Source: Kofleriaceae bacterium
Lineage (GTDB): Bacteria > Myxococcota_A > Polyangia > Haliangiales > Haliangiaceae
DNA length: 64,000 nucleotides
NCBI GenBank assembly: GCA_018058095.1
Contig: JAGPCO010000009.1
Span: 5,560 to 69,559, forward strand
Direction: 5' to 3'
In this document: in pieces, positions 47,436 to 58,168 of the stretch
Layout: each line of letters starts with the position of its first letter
Position numbering within the stretch: the first letter of the stretch is position 1
The notes under the pieces: generated by a model
What the model saw: only the letters and a program-made list of their open reading frames with translations
Told to the model about the DNA's origin: nothing
Database searches by the model: none
Program-made: the position numbers and the translations under genes

Positions 47436-49772
47436 TCACTCGATGATGGGGCACGACGCGCCGGTGGCGACGTCGTCGTTGTTGTCGTCGTCGCACTCGG
47501 CCACCACCCCGGCGCCGCCGCCGCCGTCGACGGTGACGAAGTAGTCGGCCCGGGCCCCGGTCGGGACCGGCACGACGGTGGTGACGCTGGTCGACTGCCC
47601 GGGCAGGAGCGGGATGGTGGTCATCGTCGTCGCCAGCACCGCACCGGTGGCGTCGGTGCCGGCGTAGAACACCACCGGGATGCCGGCCGGCACGCCGAGC
47701 GCGCCGAGGTTGGACACCCGCGCCCGCAGGATGAACTCGCCGCGCGCGCACTCGGCCAGGGCGATCGACAGCTCGACCGCGAGGTCGGGCGCGTTGAAGA
47801 TGCCCTCGCCCTGCACGTTCTGGCGGTAGTTGTTGAGGCCGGCCGTGGTCCAGTTGGCGGCCTCGACCAGCGGCACGTTGCCGACCGAGTCGGTGTTGGT
47901 GACGTGGTAGCTGTGCTGGGTCCACACCCGCCGGGTCGGCACCCACTCGTCGTTGGCGTCGCCGTACACGTACAGGCCCTGGCGTGGGCTGACGCCGGCG
48001 CCGCAGTCGGCGCTGGCGTTGGTGTCGTTGGCGACCACCAGGATCTCCGAGTTGCCGTCGGCGTCGACGTCGACCACCAGGGGGTACTCATGGATCGTGC
48101 CGGTGGTGTTGGGGGTCTCGAGCTGGACCGCGCCGGTGCGGCCGTCGTACACGCGCAGGAAACACTCGTCGGCGTACACCACCTCGGCCGCGCCGTCGCC
48201 CTGGAAGTCGAACACCGAGGAGCCGGTCGCGTTGGACGACAGGTCCTGGGTGGCTTGCTGCCAGCGGATGAAGGTGGCGCCCAGCGCCGGCGCCGGGCTC
48301 ACGCCGGCGATGTCCTCACCCGGGCGGTTGAGATCGAACACGGCGTAGGCGTAGCCGCCGGCCACGCCGATCTCGGGCCGGCCGTCGTCGTCAAAGTCGG
48401 CGATGGTGGGCGGGCCGCCGCGGTTGCTGGTGGCCTGGCCGGGCAGGTTCCGCGCGGCCGAGCGCAAGGCCGGGCTGGTCGTACACAGCGCCTCGGTCGG
48501 ATCGACCCCACACCAGTACCGGCCCGACTGGCCGTGCAGGACGTGGACCTGGCGGCTGGCCACCAGCACCACCTCGGGTTTCCCGTCGAGATCGAGGTCG
48601 GCCACCGCCGGGTAGCCGTCGGCCGCGGTCGAGGTCCAGTACGGGGTCACCACCGCGCTGGCCGGCGGGCCGGCGGTCCACGCCACCTGCCAGGCCTGGC
48701 GGCCGGTCACGATCTCGTTGTCGCCGTCGCCGTCGAGGTCGGCCGCCACGGCGATGCCGCCGGTGTAGCCATCGTTGGTGCCGACCAGGGTGCCGGCGCC
48801 GCTCCCACCCTGGTCCCACAACACGGTGCCGTCGTGGTCGAGCAGGGTGCCGCCCACCACGACCTCGGCCATGAGGTCGGCGTCGAAGTTGGCCAGGGTG
48901 ACCGCCATGTTGTCGCCCTGGAAGCCGTAGTCGGCGCCGGCCGGGCTGTGCGAGCGCCACAGCAGCGCGCCGGTCCGATCGATGGCGACGATGAGGCTGC
49001 GCGCCGCGCCGCCCGAGCCGTAGCGCGCGACGTACACCACGTCGGGCAGGCCGTCGCCCGACACGTCGCCGGTGGCGATGGTGGCGCGGCCGTGTGAGCC
49101 GTAGCTGGTCGGCGGCGCGTGCGGCAGCGGGGCCAGCTCGATCGCGCCGGTGGCGCCGTCGAGGATGGCGATGCGACCACCAGGATATCCGAGCCCGTCC
49201 ATCTGCGTCACGTTGACCACCACCTCGGGCGCGCCGGCGTTGTCGAGGTTGGCCACCACCGGGATCGAGATGATCTCCTCGGTCACGTAGCTCCACTCGG
49301 TCACCACGCTGAGCGCGCCGAAGCTCGGCACCAGCTGGCAGGTGAGCGGGTCGGGCTGCGGCAGGCACTGGCCCAGGGTCGGCTCGCAGAACTGGCCCGG
49401 GTCGCAGTCGTACGAGTCGGTGCAGGCCCGCCCGGGCACGGTGCAGGTGTTGCCGAGGCACACGGTGCCGGCGTCGCAGCACACGGTGAGATCGGCGCCG
49501 CAGCGGACGCCGCTGGCGCACGTCGGCAGGCAGCGGTCGTCGACGCACTCGTTGCCGGCGTCGCAGCAGGTCGCCGGCTGGCCGCACAGGGTGCCGCCGG
49601 TGCACACCAGCGCGTCGGGCCCGGCCAGGCCGTCGACCAGCGCGTCGGCGCCTGCGCCGGTGGCGTCGACGCCGCCGCCGGCGCTGTTGGGGCCACAGGC
49701 GGCGGCGAGGAGCGCGAGCAGCGCGAGCGAGGACGGAGCGGAGCGGGTCAGGGTGGTGCGAACACGAGACAT
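47436..49772 (-). CDS. FG-GAP/VCBS-repeat lipoprotein
   Basis: 778 residues. Lipoprotein signal SLALLALLAAACG. Residues of about 55-140 are Cys-rich EB/Dickkopf-like modules (CGQPATCCDAGNECVDDRC, CCDAGTVCLGNTC, CDPGQFCEPTLGQC). Then an FG-GAP/VCBS beta-propeller-like region carries repeated Asp-rich calcium loops (DVSGDGLPDVVY, DLDGDGDNEIV, DLDLDGKPEVVL, DFDDDGRPEIGVAG, DVDADGNSEILVV). The last about 110 residues are a CARDB-like beta sandwich (LRARVSNLGALGVPAG). It is probably a large calcium-dependent surface adhesin or binding protein. It is the first gene of the surface-protein run on this strand. Confidence 0.88.
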   Translation of the reverse strand: MSRVRTTLTRSAPSSLALLALLAAACGPNSAGGGVDATGAGADALVDGLAGPDALVCTGGTLCGQPATCCDAGNECVDDRCLPTCASGVRCGADLTVCCDAGTVCLGNTCTVPGRACTDSYDCDPGQFCEPTLGQCLPQPDPLTCQLVPSFGALSVVTEWSYVTEEIISIPVVANLDNAGAPEVVVNVTQMDGLGYPGGRIAILDGATGAIELAPLPHAPPTSYGSHGRATIATGDVSGDGLPDVVYVARYGSGGAARSLIVAIDRTGALLWRSHSPAGADYGFQGDNMAVTLANFDADLMAEVVVGGTLLDHDGTVLWDQGGSGAGTLVGTNDGYTGGIAVAADLDGDGDNEIVTGRQAWQVAWTAGPPASAVVTPYWTSTAADGYPAVADLDLDGKPEVVLVASRQVHVLHGQSGRYWCGVDPTEALCTTSPALRSAARNLPGQATSNRGGPPTIADFDDDGRPEIGVAGGYAYAVFDLNRPGEDIAGVSPAPALGATFIRWQQATQDLSSNATGSSVFDFQGDGAAEVVYADECFLRVYDGRTGAVQLETPNTTGTIHEYPLVVDVDADGNSEILVVANDTNASADCGAGVSPRQGLYVYGDANDEWVPTRRVWTQHSYHVTNTDSVGNVPLVEAANWTTAGLNNYRQNVQGEGIFNAPDLAVELSIALAECARGEFILRARVSNLGALGVPAGIPVVFYAGTDATGAVLATTMTTIPLLPGQSTSVTTVVPVPTGARADYFVTVDGGGGAGVVAECDDDNNDDVATGASCPIIE

Positions 49773-49885
49773 CGCCGCGAGCGTACGCGATCGCGCGGGG
49801 CGCGGGCAGCCGGCGCGGCGCCGATGCGTCCGTCGTCACGCCTCGATGTAGCGAGGCCGACCACACGTGGGACGGCCAGGGCCGA

Positions 49886-51640
49886 TCAGGTCGGCCGCCC
49901 CGCGCCGGCGCCGGCCGCGGCGCGCAGGGCGGTGGCGAACGCCCGCGCGTTGGCCGGCCGGCCGCTGGGGTCCTTGGCCAGCCCGGCCAGCACCACCACG
50001 TCGATCGCGGCCGGCAGGTCGACCAGGCTGCTCGGCGCGGGCGCCGCCTGGTGCACGACCGCGTACAGCACCTGGGCCAGCTCCTGCCCGTAGAACGGCG
50101 GGCGCCCGGTCAGGCAGCGAAAGGCCACCGCGGCCAGGCCGTACACGTCGGTGCGGTGGTCGACCACGCCGCCCTCGGCCTGCTCGGGCGCCATGTACTG
50201 CGGCGTGCCGACGACGTGGCCGTGGGTCAACGTCGCCCCGTGGTCGACCATGCGCGACACCCCGAAGTCGAGCAGCTTCCACACCACGGAGCCGTCGACC
50301 TCGGCCCGGAACACGTTCTGCGGCTTGAGGTCGCGGTGCACCACGCCGGCCGCCTCGGCCGCGGCCAGGCCCTCGGCCAGCTGACCGACGATGGTCACCA
50401 CCTCCGCCACCGGCAGCCGGCCGCGCTTGCGCAGCAGCGTGCCGAGATCGATCCCGTGCAGCCGCTCCATCGCGATGTACGGCAGCGGCGCGCTGGCGTC
50501 GGCGACCTCGAGCACGGTGACCACGTGTGGCGAGCGCAGGGCGGCGACGATGCGGGCCTCGCGCTCGAAGCGCAGCACCGCGCCGCGATCGCTGGCCGCG
50601 GCCAGCTGCAGCAGCTTGACCGCCGCGGGCGCGGCGGTGGCGACGTGCTGGGCCTCGTACACCTCGCCCATCGCCCCACGCCCGAGCAGGTGACCGAGCT
50701 TGAACGACCCGAGCTGCTGGTCGGTGAACCGGCCCGGCCCGCCGATGCGGACGGCGCGCTCCAGATCCTGGCGGACCTCGAGCAGGATGGCCTCGCGCTG
50801 GCCGATGGCCCGCACCGCGACCGCCAGCTCGTCGACGACCCGCTGGGTGGTGGCACGAGAGGCCCGGGCCAGGAGGAACGCGGCCAGCATCACGCCCTGC
50901 AGCAGCCCGGCGCACAGCAGGCGCACCGCCGGCGTCAGCCCCTCCGCCGACAGCAGGCCGCGATCGGCGACCAGCCCGGACACCCCGAGCACGACCAGCA
51001 CGAGGTTGCCGACGGCGAGGATGAGGTAGATGGCGATGGCGACGGCCCGGGACAGGCCCAGGCTGATGAAGTACAGGCCGATGATGCCGGCGGCGATCGC
51101 GCCCGACAGCGGGCCGAAGTAGTAGACCGCGGCCTGGTACGACAACGCCCCGAGGATCCAGGCGATCGAGGCGTGCTGCCGCCGGTAGCGAGCCGGGTCG
51201 CGCGCCAGCCACAGCAGGACCAGGTTGGCCAGCAGCAGCACCCCCATGCCCGCCAGCAGCACGGCGCGCGCGACCGCGTCGCCGCCCAGCCACGGGCTGG
51301 CCGCGGCCACGGCGATGGGCAAGGTGCCGCCGACCAGCGCGACCTGGCGGGTCCGGGCGATCTCGTCCCGGTCGAGCGCCTCGGCCGACGACGACACGGT
51401 CGAGCGCGCGGTCAGCCCCGGGCTGGGTCCGCTGCCCGCGCCCGCCCCTGCCCCCTTGCCCGCGCCGGCGTGGCCGGCCGCGCCGGCGCCGGAGCGGTCG
51501 GGCCCGCTCGCAGGCGGTGAGGTCGGCGCCTCGTGCACCAGCTGGCCGTCGTCGACCGGCTCGCGCCGGGCCGCCGGGGACTCGGCCACGGTCGGGCTGG
51601 CGTCCGGATCGGGTGGGTCGATCGGCTCACCGGCACCCAT
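49886..51640 (-). CDS. Membrane Ser/Thr kinase with N-terminal six-helix domain
   Basis: 584 residues from ATG 51640. An N-terminal cytosolic low-complexity region (with GAGKGAGAGAGSG) of about 95 residues is followed by six hydrophobic helices (for example AVLLAGMGVLLLANLVLLWL, SGAIAAGIIGLYFISLGLS, VAIAIYLILAVGNLVLVVLG). A coiled linker comes next (VVDELAVAVRAIGQREAILL), then a Hanks kinase domain: FKLGHLLGRGAMGEVYEAQH, AVKLLQ, HRDLKPQNVF, DFGVSRM and GTPQYMAPEQ. All catalytic motifs are intact. The helices resemble a membrane sensor (7TM/MASE-like), but I cannot name a family. It is divergent from the transglycosylase, with 69 bases between starts. Confidence 0.9.
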   Translation of the reverse strand: MGAGEPIDPPDPDASPTVAESPAARREPVDDGQLVHEAPTSPPASGPDRSGAGAAGHAGAGKGAGAGAGSGPSPGLTARSTVSSSAEALDRDEIARTRQVALVGGTLPIAVAAASPWLGGDAVARAVLLAGMGVLLLANLVLLWLARDPARYRRQHASIAWILGALSYQAAVYYFGPLSGAIAAGIIGLYFISLGLSRAVAIAIYLILAVGNLVLVVLGVSGLVADRGLLSAEGLTPAVRLLCAGLLQGVMLAAFLLARASRATTQRVVDELAVAVRAIGQREAILLEVRQDLERAVRIGGPGRFTDQQLGSFKLGHLLGRGAMGEVYEAQHVATAAPAAVKLLQLAAASDRGAVLRFEREARIVAALRSPHVVTVLEVADASAPLPYIAMERLHGIDLGTLLRKRGRLPVAEVVTIVGQLAEGLAAAEAAGVVHRDLKPQNVFRAEVDGSVVWKLLDFGVSRMVDHGATLTHGHVVGTPQYMAPEQAEGGVVDHRTDVYGLAAVAFRCLTGRPPFYGQELAQVLYAVVHQAAPAPSSLVDLPAAIDVVVLAGLAKDPSGRPANARAFATALRAAAGAGAGRPT

Positions 51641-51709
51641 CCGACCTCGACGGTAGCACGACCCGATCGGTCGGAATTTGCCCGCCCAGATTCGCGTTGT
51701 TACGGTCCC

Positions 51710-54148
51710 ATGATGATGACCCCGCGCGGCCTGGTCGGCTCGGTGTGTGTGCTCGCGCTGGCCGCCTGCTCCGGGGACGATGGCCATGGCCGCCACGGCG
51801 CGACCACGCCGACGCCGCGGCCGTCGGCGCCCACCGACGCCAGCACCAGCACCAGCGCCGACGCCGGGCCGGTCGCCGCCGCCGGCGCCGTCGCCCTCGA
51901 CGAGGACATGGCGGTCGGCTACTTCGCGACCGGGCCGGCCGCGCCGGCCGCGGCCGCCTACGCCGCCGGCGCCTGGGCCGAGGCGCGCGCCGGCTTCGCG
52001 GCGGTTGCGGCCGACCGCAGCCAGCCGCAGCCGCAGCGCGACCGGGCCGGCCTGATGGCGGCGCTGGCCGCGGCCGAGCTGTCGCAGTGGAAGGCCGCCG
52101 CCAGCGAGCTGGCCCTGGCTCGGGCCGCGCTGCCGGTGCTGGTCGACTGGATCACGTACCAGGAGGCGCGGGCGCGCTACTTCGCGCGCGAGTTCGACGC
52201 GGCCCTGACCCTGGCCCGGGCGGTCGGGCCCGACTCCATCGCCGGGGCCGACGCCGCGCTGCTCGTCGGCGACATCCTGCGCGGCCGGCCCGATCGGGCC
52301 GCGACCGCGGCCCACTACCGCGCCTACCTCACCGCGCGCCCCAAGGGCATCCGCCGCTCGGAGGCGCGCTTCCGCCTGGCCGAGGCGCTGGCCGGCGACG
52401 CCGGGGCCGGGGTCGCCGGCGCCAGCGCCGAGCGGCTGGCCCTGCTTCGCGACATCCTCATCGAGGACCCGCTATCGTCGTGGGCGACCAAGGCGGCGCC
52501 GGCGCTGACCTCGCTGACCGTCGTCCCGCCCGGCCCGGTGCGCCTGTCGGCCGGCGAGCAGATCACCCGCGGCATGGCGCTGTTCGACGCCATGCGTAAC
52601 CCGGAGTCGGAGGCCGCGTTCCGCGCCGCCCTCGCCACTGCCCCGACGGCGGTCGAGGCCTGCGTCGCCGGTTACCACCTGGCGCAGTCGCGCTTCAAGG
52701 CGCGCGATCGCAAGGCGGCCGGGCCGCTGTTCGACGACGCGGCCGCGCGCTGCCGCGCCGCCGGCAACGCCGACCTCGAGATCAAGAGCGCGTACCAGGC
52801 CGGCCGCGCCTACGCCTTCGTCGGCGACCGCAAGACCGCGATCGCCCGCTACCAGGCGGCGCAGCGGGTCGATCCGGCGCACAGCTACACCGACGACGCG
52901 GTGCTGCGTGAGGCCGAGGAGTACGCCGACCTCGGCGACGACGAGGCCGTGCGCACCACCCTGGCCCGCATCCCGCGCGAGTTCCCGGCCGGCGACATGA
53001 AGGCCGAGGCGTTGTGGCGCCTGGGCTGGCGCGCCTGGCGGGCCGGCTCCATCACCGAGGCGATCGACTGGTGGAAGCAGCAGATCGCGACCACGCCGAT
53101 CGACGACAACTACTGGGCCGAGGGCCAGCCGCAGTACTGGCTGGGCCGGGCCTTCGCCAAGGCCGGTCAGGCCAAGGCCGCGCTGGCGTCGTGGGAGGAG
53201 GCGGTCCGGCTGTACCCGATGCAGTACTACGCGCTGCTCGCGCTCAACCGCATCCGCGAGGCGGCCCCGGCCCGCTTCGAGGTGCTCATGCGCGAGCTGG
53301 CGGCCGAGCCGCCCGGCGGCCCAGCCCGGCTGGTGTTCCGGCCGCGCCCGGAGTGGGGCGCGCCCGGCTTCGTGCGCGGCATGGAGCTGCTGCGCCTCGG
53401 CCTGGGCGCCGAGGCCGAGGCCGAGCTGCGGGCGATCGGCCTGACCGCCCCGGCCGACAAGAAGCGCGTCGACGACCCTGACCTCGTCGACAAGCTGTGG
53501 GCGATGGCGTTCCTGTACGACCGGGCCGGCCGGTACGCCACCTCGCACTGGCCGACCCGCTGGCACATCCTCGACTACCGCCGGCGCTGGCCGGTCGGGG
53601 CCGACCGCCTGCGCTGGCAGATCGCCTACCCGCGCGCGTTCTGGCCACTCCTGACCGACCACGCCACCCGCAACCAGGTGCCGGTCGCGATGCAGATCGC
53701 CATCGTCCGCGAGGAGAGCGCGTTCGATCCGTGGCGCGAGTCGTACGCCAACGCCATCGGCCTGACCCAGATGATCCAGTCGACCGCGACGCGGTTCGCC
53801 AAGGGCACCGGCATCGACCCCACCCGCGACAGCCTGCGCGACCCCGAGAAGAACGTGACCATCGGCTCCCGCTTCCTCGGCTTCCTGTTCCAGCACTGGA
53901 AGGGCTTCACCATGCTGGTGCCGCCCGGCTACAACGCCGGCGAGGGCGGCGTCGCGCGCATGCTGCGCGTGCGTGGCGGCTGGGACGCCGACGAGTTCAT
54001 CGAGGGGATCGTCGACGACCAGGCCCGCAACTACAGCAAGCGCGTGCTCGGCTCGTTCTTCACCTACACCTGGCTGTACCAGCAACAGGTCCCGGTCATG
54101 CCCAACCTCATCCCGCCCGAGCTGGTCGCCCGCGCAAACCGCCCGTAG
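51710..54148 (+). CDS. Slt-type lytic transglycosylase lipoprotein
   Basis: 812 residues from the first of three tandem ATGs at 51710. Lipoprotein signal (RGLVGSVCVLALAAC). An Ala-rich linker leads to a long alpha-superhelical region of TPR-like pairs (about 60-600), as in the U-shaped ring of Slt70. The C-terminal SLT catalytic domain has REESAFDPWRESYANAIGLT, with the catalytic Glu at about residue 669, then GYNAGEGGVARML. It cleaves the MurNAc-GlcNAc bond of peptidoglycan to give 1,6-anhydro products; lipidation would anchor it to a membrane for wall remodelling, or predation-related lysis. Distance from the divergent kinase is 69 bases. Confidence 0.93.
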   Translation: MMMTPRGLVGSVCVLALAACSGDDGHGRHGATTPTPRPSAPTDASTSTSADAGPVAAAGAVALDEDMAVGYFATGPAAPAAAAYAAGAWAEARAGFAAVAADRSQPQPQRDRAGLMAALAAAELSQWKAAASELALARAALPVLVDWITYQEARARYFAREFDAALTLARAVGPDSIAGADAALLVGDILRGRPDRAATAAHYRAYLTARPKGIRRSEARFRLAEALAGDAGAGVAGASAERLALLRDILIEDPLSSWATKAAPALTSLTVVPPGPVRLSAGEQITRGMALFDAMRNPESEAAFRAALATAPTAVEACVAGYHLAQSRFKARDRKAAGPLFDDAAARCRAAGNADLEIKSAYQAGRAYAFVGDRKTAIARYQAAQRVDPAHSYTDDAVLREAEEYADLGDDEAVRTTLARIPREFPAGDMKAEALWRLGWRAWRAGSITEAIDWWKQQIATTPIDDNYWAEGQPQYWLGRAFAKAGQAKAALASWEEAVRLYPMQYYALLALNRIREAAPARFEVLMRELAAEPPGGPARLVFRPRPEWGAPGFVRGMELLRLGLGAEAEAELRAIGLTAPADKKRVDDPDLVDKLWAMAFLYDRAGRYATSHWPTRWHILDYRRRWPVGADRLRWQIAYPRAFWPLLTDHATRNQVPVAMQIAIVREESAFDPWRESYANAIGLTQMIQSTATRFAKGTGIDPTRDSLRDPEKNVTIGSRFLGFLFQHWKGFTMLVPPGYNAGEGGVARMLRVRGGWDADEFIEGIVDDQARNYSKRVLGSFFTYTWLYQQQVPVMPNLIPPELVARANRP

Positions 54149-54173
54149 CAGGCTGCCGCTCCCTGGTTCCGGA

Positions 54174-54974
54174 TCAGAGATCGTCGCACAGCGTGCCGAG
54201 CGCGCCGTACACGCCGAGGTCGCGGTAGATCAGGTAGACGTTCTCCTGCACCGGCAGCAGGACCAGCTCGAACTTCTTGCGGCCACGGACCCAGTACGCC
54301 GTGTTGTCGCTGCGGGTGACGATGCGGATCTCGCCGCGCTTGGTGCCGTAGATCTTGCCGGCGCTGTCGTCGACCAGGTTGGTCATGGCCAGCTCCTTCA
54401 TCGCGCCCTTCTTGCCGATGAAGACGCGGTGACCACCACGGCCCTCCTCCTCGCGGAAGCGGTCGACGTAGTAGTAGGTGCCGACGTCGTCACGCGCCAG
54501 CAGCTCGCCCTGGCGCTTCCACAGCGGGCGGCGGAACTGCGCGGTGGCGAGGATCCGCTCCGACTCCTTGGCCGGCAGCTTGCGCATCTCGACCTCGTTC
54601 TTGTCGAGCGTGCCGCAGGCGAGCCAGTACTTCTTGTCGCTGCGCAGGCTGAGCGAGCCAAGCCGGTTGTTGGCCCGGGGCGCCCACGTCGTGTAGTCCC
54701 AGGTCCCGCTGGTGCCGTCCATGCCGCCGCCGACCACGCGCTGCTGGTACATGACCTTGCCGTCGCCGGCGAACACCTCCTTGTCGCTGAACTTCGGGTC
54801 GACCACCACGACCAGGCCGTCATCGTTGGTCAGCACGATCAAGCGCGACCGCGTCTCGCTGATGTCGATGACCTCCGGGTCGGCGCCCGGGTCCGGCTTG
54901 GCGCTGGCCGGGCCGGTGGCGGCGGCGGCGGCGGCCGCGACCAGCACCGCGGCCGCGGCGCGGGGGAGGGACAT
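54174..54974 (-). CDS. Hypothetical exported beta-rich protein
   Basis: 266 residues from ATG 54974. Sec signal (AAAAVLVAAAAAAATGPASA) with cleavage near ASA-KP. The mature protein is beta-rich with repeated strand pairs (SRLIVLTNDDGLVVVVD, RRPLWKRQGELLARDDVG, TYYYVDRFREEEGRGGHRVF, GEIRIVTRSDNTAYWV), perhaps a propeller or barrel, and a single Cys near the end. I recognise no family. It is convergent with the transglycosylase (25 bases between stops) and divergent from the kinase at 55029 (54 bases). Confidence 0.7.
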   Translation of the reverse strand: MSLPRAAAAVLVAAAAAAATGPASAKPDPGADPEVIDISETRSRLIVLTNDDGLVVVVDPKFSDKEVFAGDGKVMYQQRVVGGGMDGTSGTWDYTTWAPRANNRLGSLSLRSDKKYWLACGTLDKNEVEMRKLPAKESERILATAQFRRPLWKRQGELLARDDVGTYYYVDRFREEEGRGGHRVFIGKKGAMKELAMTNLVDDSAGKIYGTKRGEIRIVTRSDNTAYWVRGRKKFELVLLPVQENVYLIYRDLGVYGALGTLCDDL

Positions 54975-55028
54975 GATGGTGGCGGGGCGGGCTGCGCGCT
55001 GCACGGGTTCATTATACGCTGGGAGGCG

Positions 55029-56768
<1,740 letters not shown>

Positions 56769-56790
56769 CGGCCACGCCCGCCCCGCCGCT

Positions 56791-56807
56791 CGAGCCCTCA
56801 GGGCTCG
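56791..56807. terminator. Hairpin spanning a convergent stop codon
   Basis: CGAGCCC (56791-56797) and GGGCTCG (56801-56807) pair around a TCA loop that is itself the stop codon of the minus-strand gene at 56798. It lies 22 bases past the kinase stop, so it serves both genes. There is no T-tract. Confidence 0.45.
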
Positions 56808-57166
56808 ACCAGCACGACCACCTGGCCACCGTCCGCGAGATCGATCCGCATCGACGCGCCGACCGCGCTGGTCGCCCACCGGTCCACCACGTCGGCCAGC
56901 TCGGCCGGCCGGCGATCGAGCGTGACGACGCGGTTGCCGGGCTGCAGGCCGAGCGCGGTGGCGACCAGGCGCGGCGACACCCGCGGCAGGACGGCCTGGC
57001 GGGAGATCGTCACCACCCGCGCGGCCTGCACCTCGGCGGCGACGGCCGGGCAGGCGGCCGGGGCGCAGCGCGGGGCCTCGGTGTGGATCACGATCGCCGG
57101 CGGCCGGGACGCCAGCACGCCCAGGGCCAGTCCGACGGCGCCTCCGATGACAAACCTTGCTCGCAT
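56798..57166 (-). CDS. Small PDZ-like membrane-anchored protein
   Basis: 122 residues from ATG 57166. An N-terminal signal anchor (FVIGGAVGLALGVLA) precedes a short linker with two Cys (CAPAAC) and a C-terminal domain resembling a minimal PDZ fold: SPRLVATALGLQPGNRVVTL, RRPAELADVVDRWATS, ADGGQVVVLVEP. PDZ domains bind peptide C-termini; here it would be periplasmic, like the PDZ of GspC or DegP. The assignment is by pattern only. It is downstream of bfr on the same strand, 146 bases away, and convergent with the kinase. Confidence 0.7.
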   Translation of the reverse strand: MRARFVIGGAVGLALGVLASRPPAIVIHTEAPRCAPAACPAVAAEVQAARVVTISRQAVLPRVSPRLVATALGLQPGNRVVTLDRRPAELADVVDRWATSAVGASMRIDLADGGQVVVLVEP

Positions 57167-57198
57167 GCAGGTGGGTGCTGCAAGGTCGACGCCAGGGC

Positions 57199-57290
57199 GG
57201 TGGCACCAGCAGACACGGCGTTACCGGCGGCGCGGGCCGTGCCGGGTGCCACCTCGGCGCCGCGACCAGGCCGGCGCTGCCAGGCTGGCA
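57199..57290. terminator. Inverted repeats downstream of bfr
   Basis: TGCCAGGCTGGCA (57278-57290) is a near-perfect palindromic hairpin 23 bases past the bfr stop. Further on, GGTGGCACC (57199-57207) and GGTGCCACC (57245-57253) form a 9-bp inverted repeat. No T-tract is present. They are likely terminators for bfd-bfr or leader structures of the PDZ-like gene. Confidence 0.35.
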
Positions 57291-57312
57291 CGTGGTCCTG
57301 CGCCGGCCTGCG

Positions 57313-57780
57313 CTACTTGAGCTGCTGTGCCAGGTAGTTCTGCTCGCCGACCTGCTTCATCAGCTCGAGCTGGCTCTCGAGCCAGTCGGCGTGTTGCTCC
57401 TCGCCGACCAGGATGCGCTTGAGCAGATCCTCGCTGCCGTTGTCGCCGACCTTGCGGGCGGCGTCGATGCCGTCGTTGAGGAACTTGATGGCGTGGATCT
57501 CGAGCTGGAGGTCGCTCTCGAACTGCTCCTTGACGGTCTCGCCGACGCGCAGCTTGTTGTAGCGCTGCAGGTTGGGGATACCCTCGAGGAACAGGATGCG
57601 GGTGATCACCTCGTCGGCGTGCCGCATCTCGTCGATGGACTCGAGCCGGATCTTGGCGGCGAGGCGCTCATAGCCCCAGTTCGCGCACATCTTGCTGTGC
57701 ACGAAGTACTGGTTGATCGCCGTCAGCTCGTTGGTGAGCAGGTCGTTCAGGATGCGGAGAACGTCTTTGTTGCCCTTCAT
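57313..57780 (-). CDS. bfr: Bacterioferritin
   Basis: 155 residues from ATG 57780, which overlaps the bfd stop as ATGA. Four-helix ferritin fold with the dinuclear ferroxidase ligands: Glu in LLTNELTAINQYF, Glu and His in ESIDEMRHADEVI, Glu in LQLEIHAIKFL, and Glu/His in ILVGEEQHADWLE. The Met of SIDEMRHAD is the bis-Met haem ligand, so this is haem-binding Bfr, not Ftn. It assembles as a 24-mer that oxidises and stores iron. It is translationally coupled to bfd, which releases that iron; a Fur-like box precedes the operon. Confidence 0.96.
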   Translation of the reverse strand: MKGNKDVLRILNDLLTNELTAINQYFVHSKMCANWGYERLAAKIRLESIDEMRHADEVITRILFLEGIPNLQRYNKLRVGETVKEQFESDLQLEIHAIKFLNDGIDAARKVGDNGSEDLLKRILVGEEQHADWLESQLELMKQVGEQNYLAQQLK

Positions 57781-58037
57781 GCCGCCTCGCGCCGTCTGGT
57801 TCGGCCGGCGGACCTTACCGAGACGAGCGAGTCCCCACAACGACCGGGGCACGGGTTGTCTCCGTCGGCGCCACCACCGCCACACGCGGCCACCTTGTCG
57901 GCGATCTCGCCGAGGCAGGCGCCGCAGCTGGTGCCGGCGCCGCACCGGCCGCCGACCGCTTCGACCGAGTCCGCACCCTCGGCGATCACCCGCTCGACCT
58001 CGCGCTCGGACACGCCATGGCACAGGCACAGGAGCAT
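57777..58037 (-). CDS. bfd: Bacterioferritin-associated ferredoxin Bfd
   Basis: 86 residues from ATG 58037. The [2Fe-2S] ligands are CLCHGVSE at the N-terminus and CGAGTSCGACLGEI: the usual C-x-C...C-x2-C spacing. The C-terminal 25 residues carry extra cysteines (CGGGG, CPGRCG) not typical of Bfd. It reduces the haem of Bfr so that Fe(II) leaves the core. First gene of the bfd-bfr operon. An open frame upstream of 58037 overlaps the Fur-like box and is not used. Confidence 0.93.
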   Translation of the reverse strand: MLLCLCHGVSEREVERVIAEGADSVEAVGGRCGAGTSCGACLGEIADKVAACGGGGADGDNPCPGRCGDSLVSVRSAGRTRRREAA

Positions 58038-58040
58038 CTT

Positions 58041-58059
58041 GAATTTGATAATGCCTTTC
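58041..58059 (-). promoter_or_regulatory. Fur-like box before bfd
   Basis: GAATTTGATAATGCCTTTC matches 12 of 19 positions of the classic GATAATGATAATCATTATC Fur box and sits in a sharply AT-rich patch 4 bases before the bfd start. TTGAA/TTCAA ends extend it as an inverted repeat. Fur control of bfd is well known, so this is plausible. Confidence 0.45.
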
Positions 58060-58168
58060 AAACCCGTTCTGATCAAGGCCGATCGCTGGGCCTGCAGGGG
58101 TCAGCGCACCAGGAATCAGGGACTTGGAGAGGGGCAACGCTTGACGATCGTGGCTCGCGAGGGCCAGC

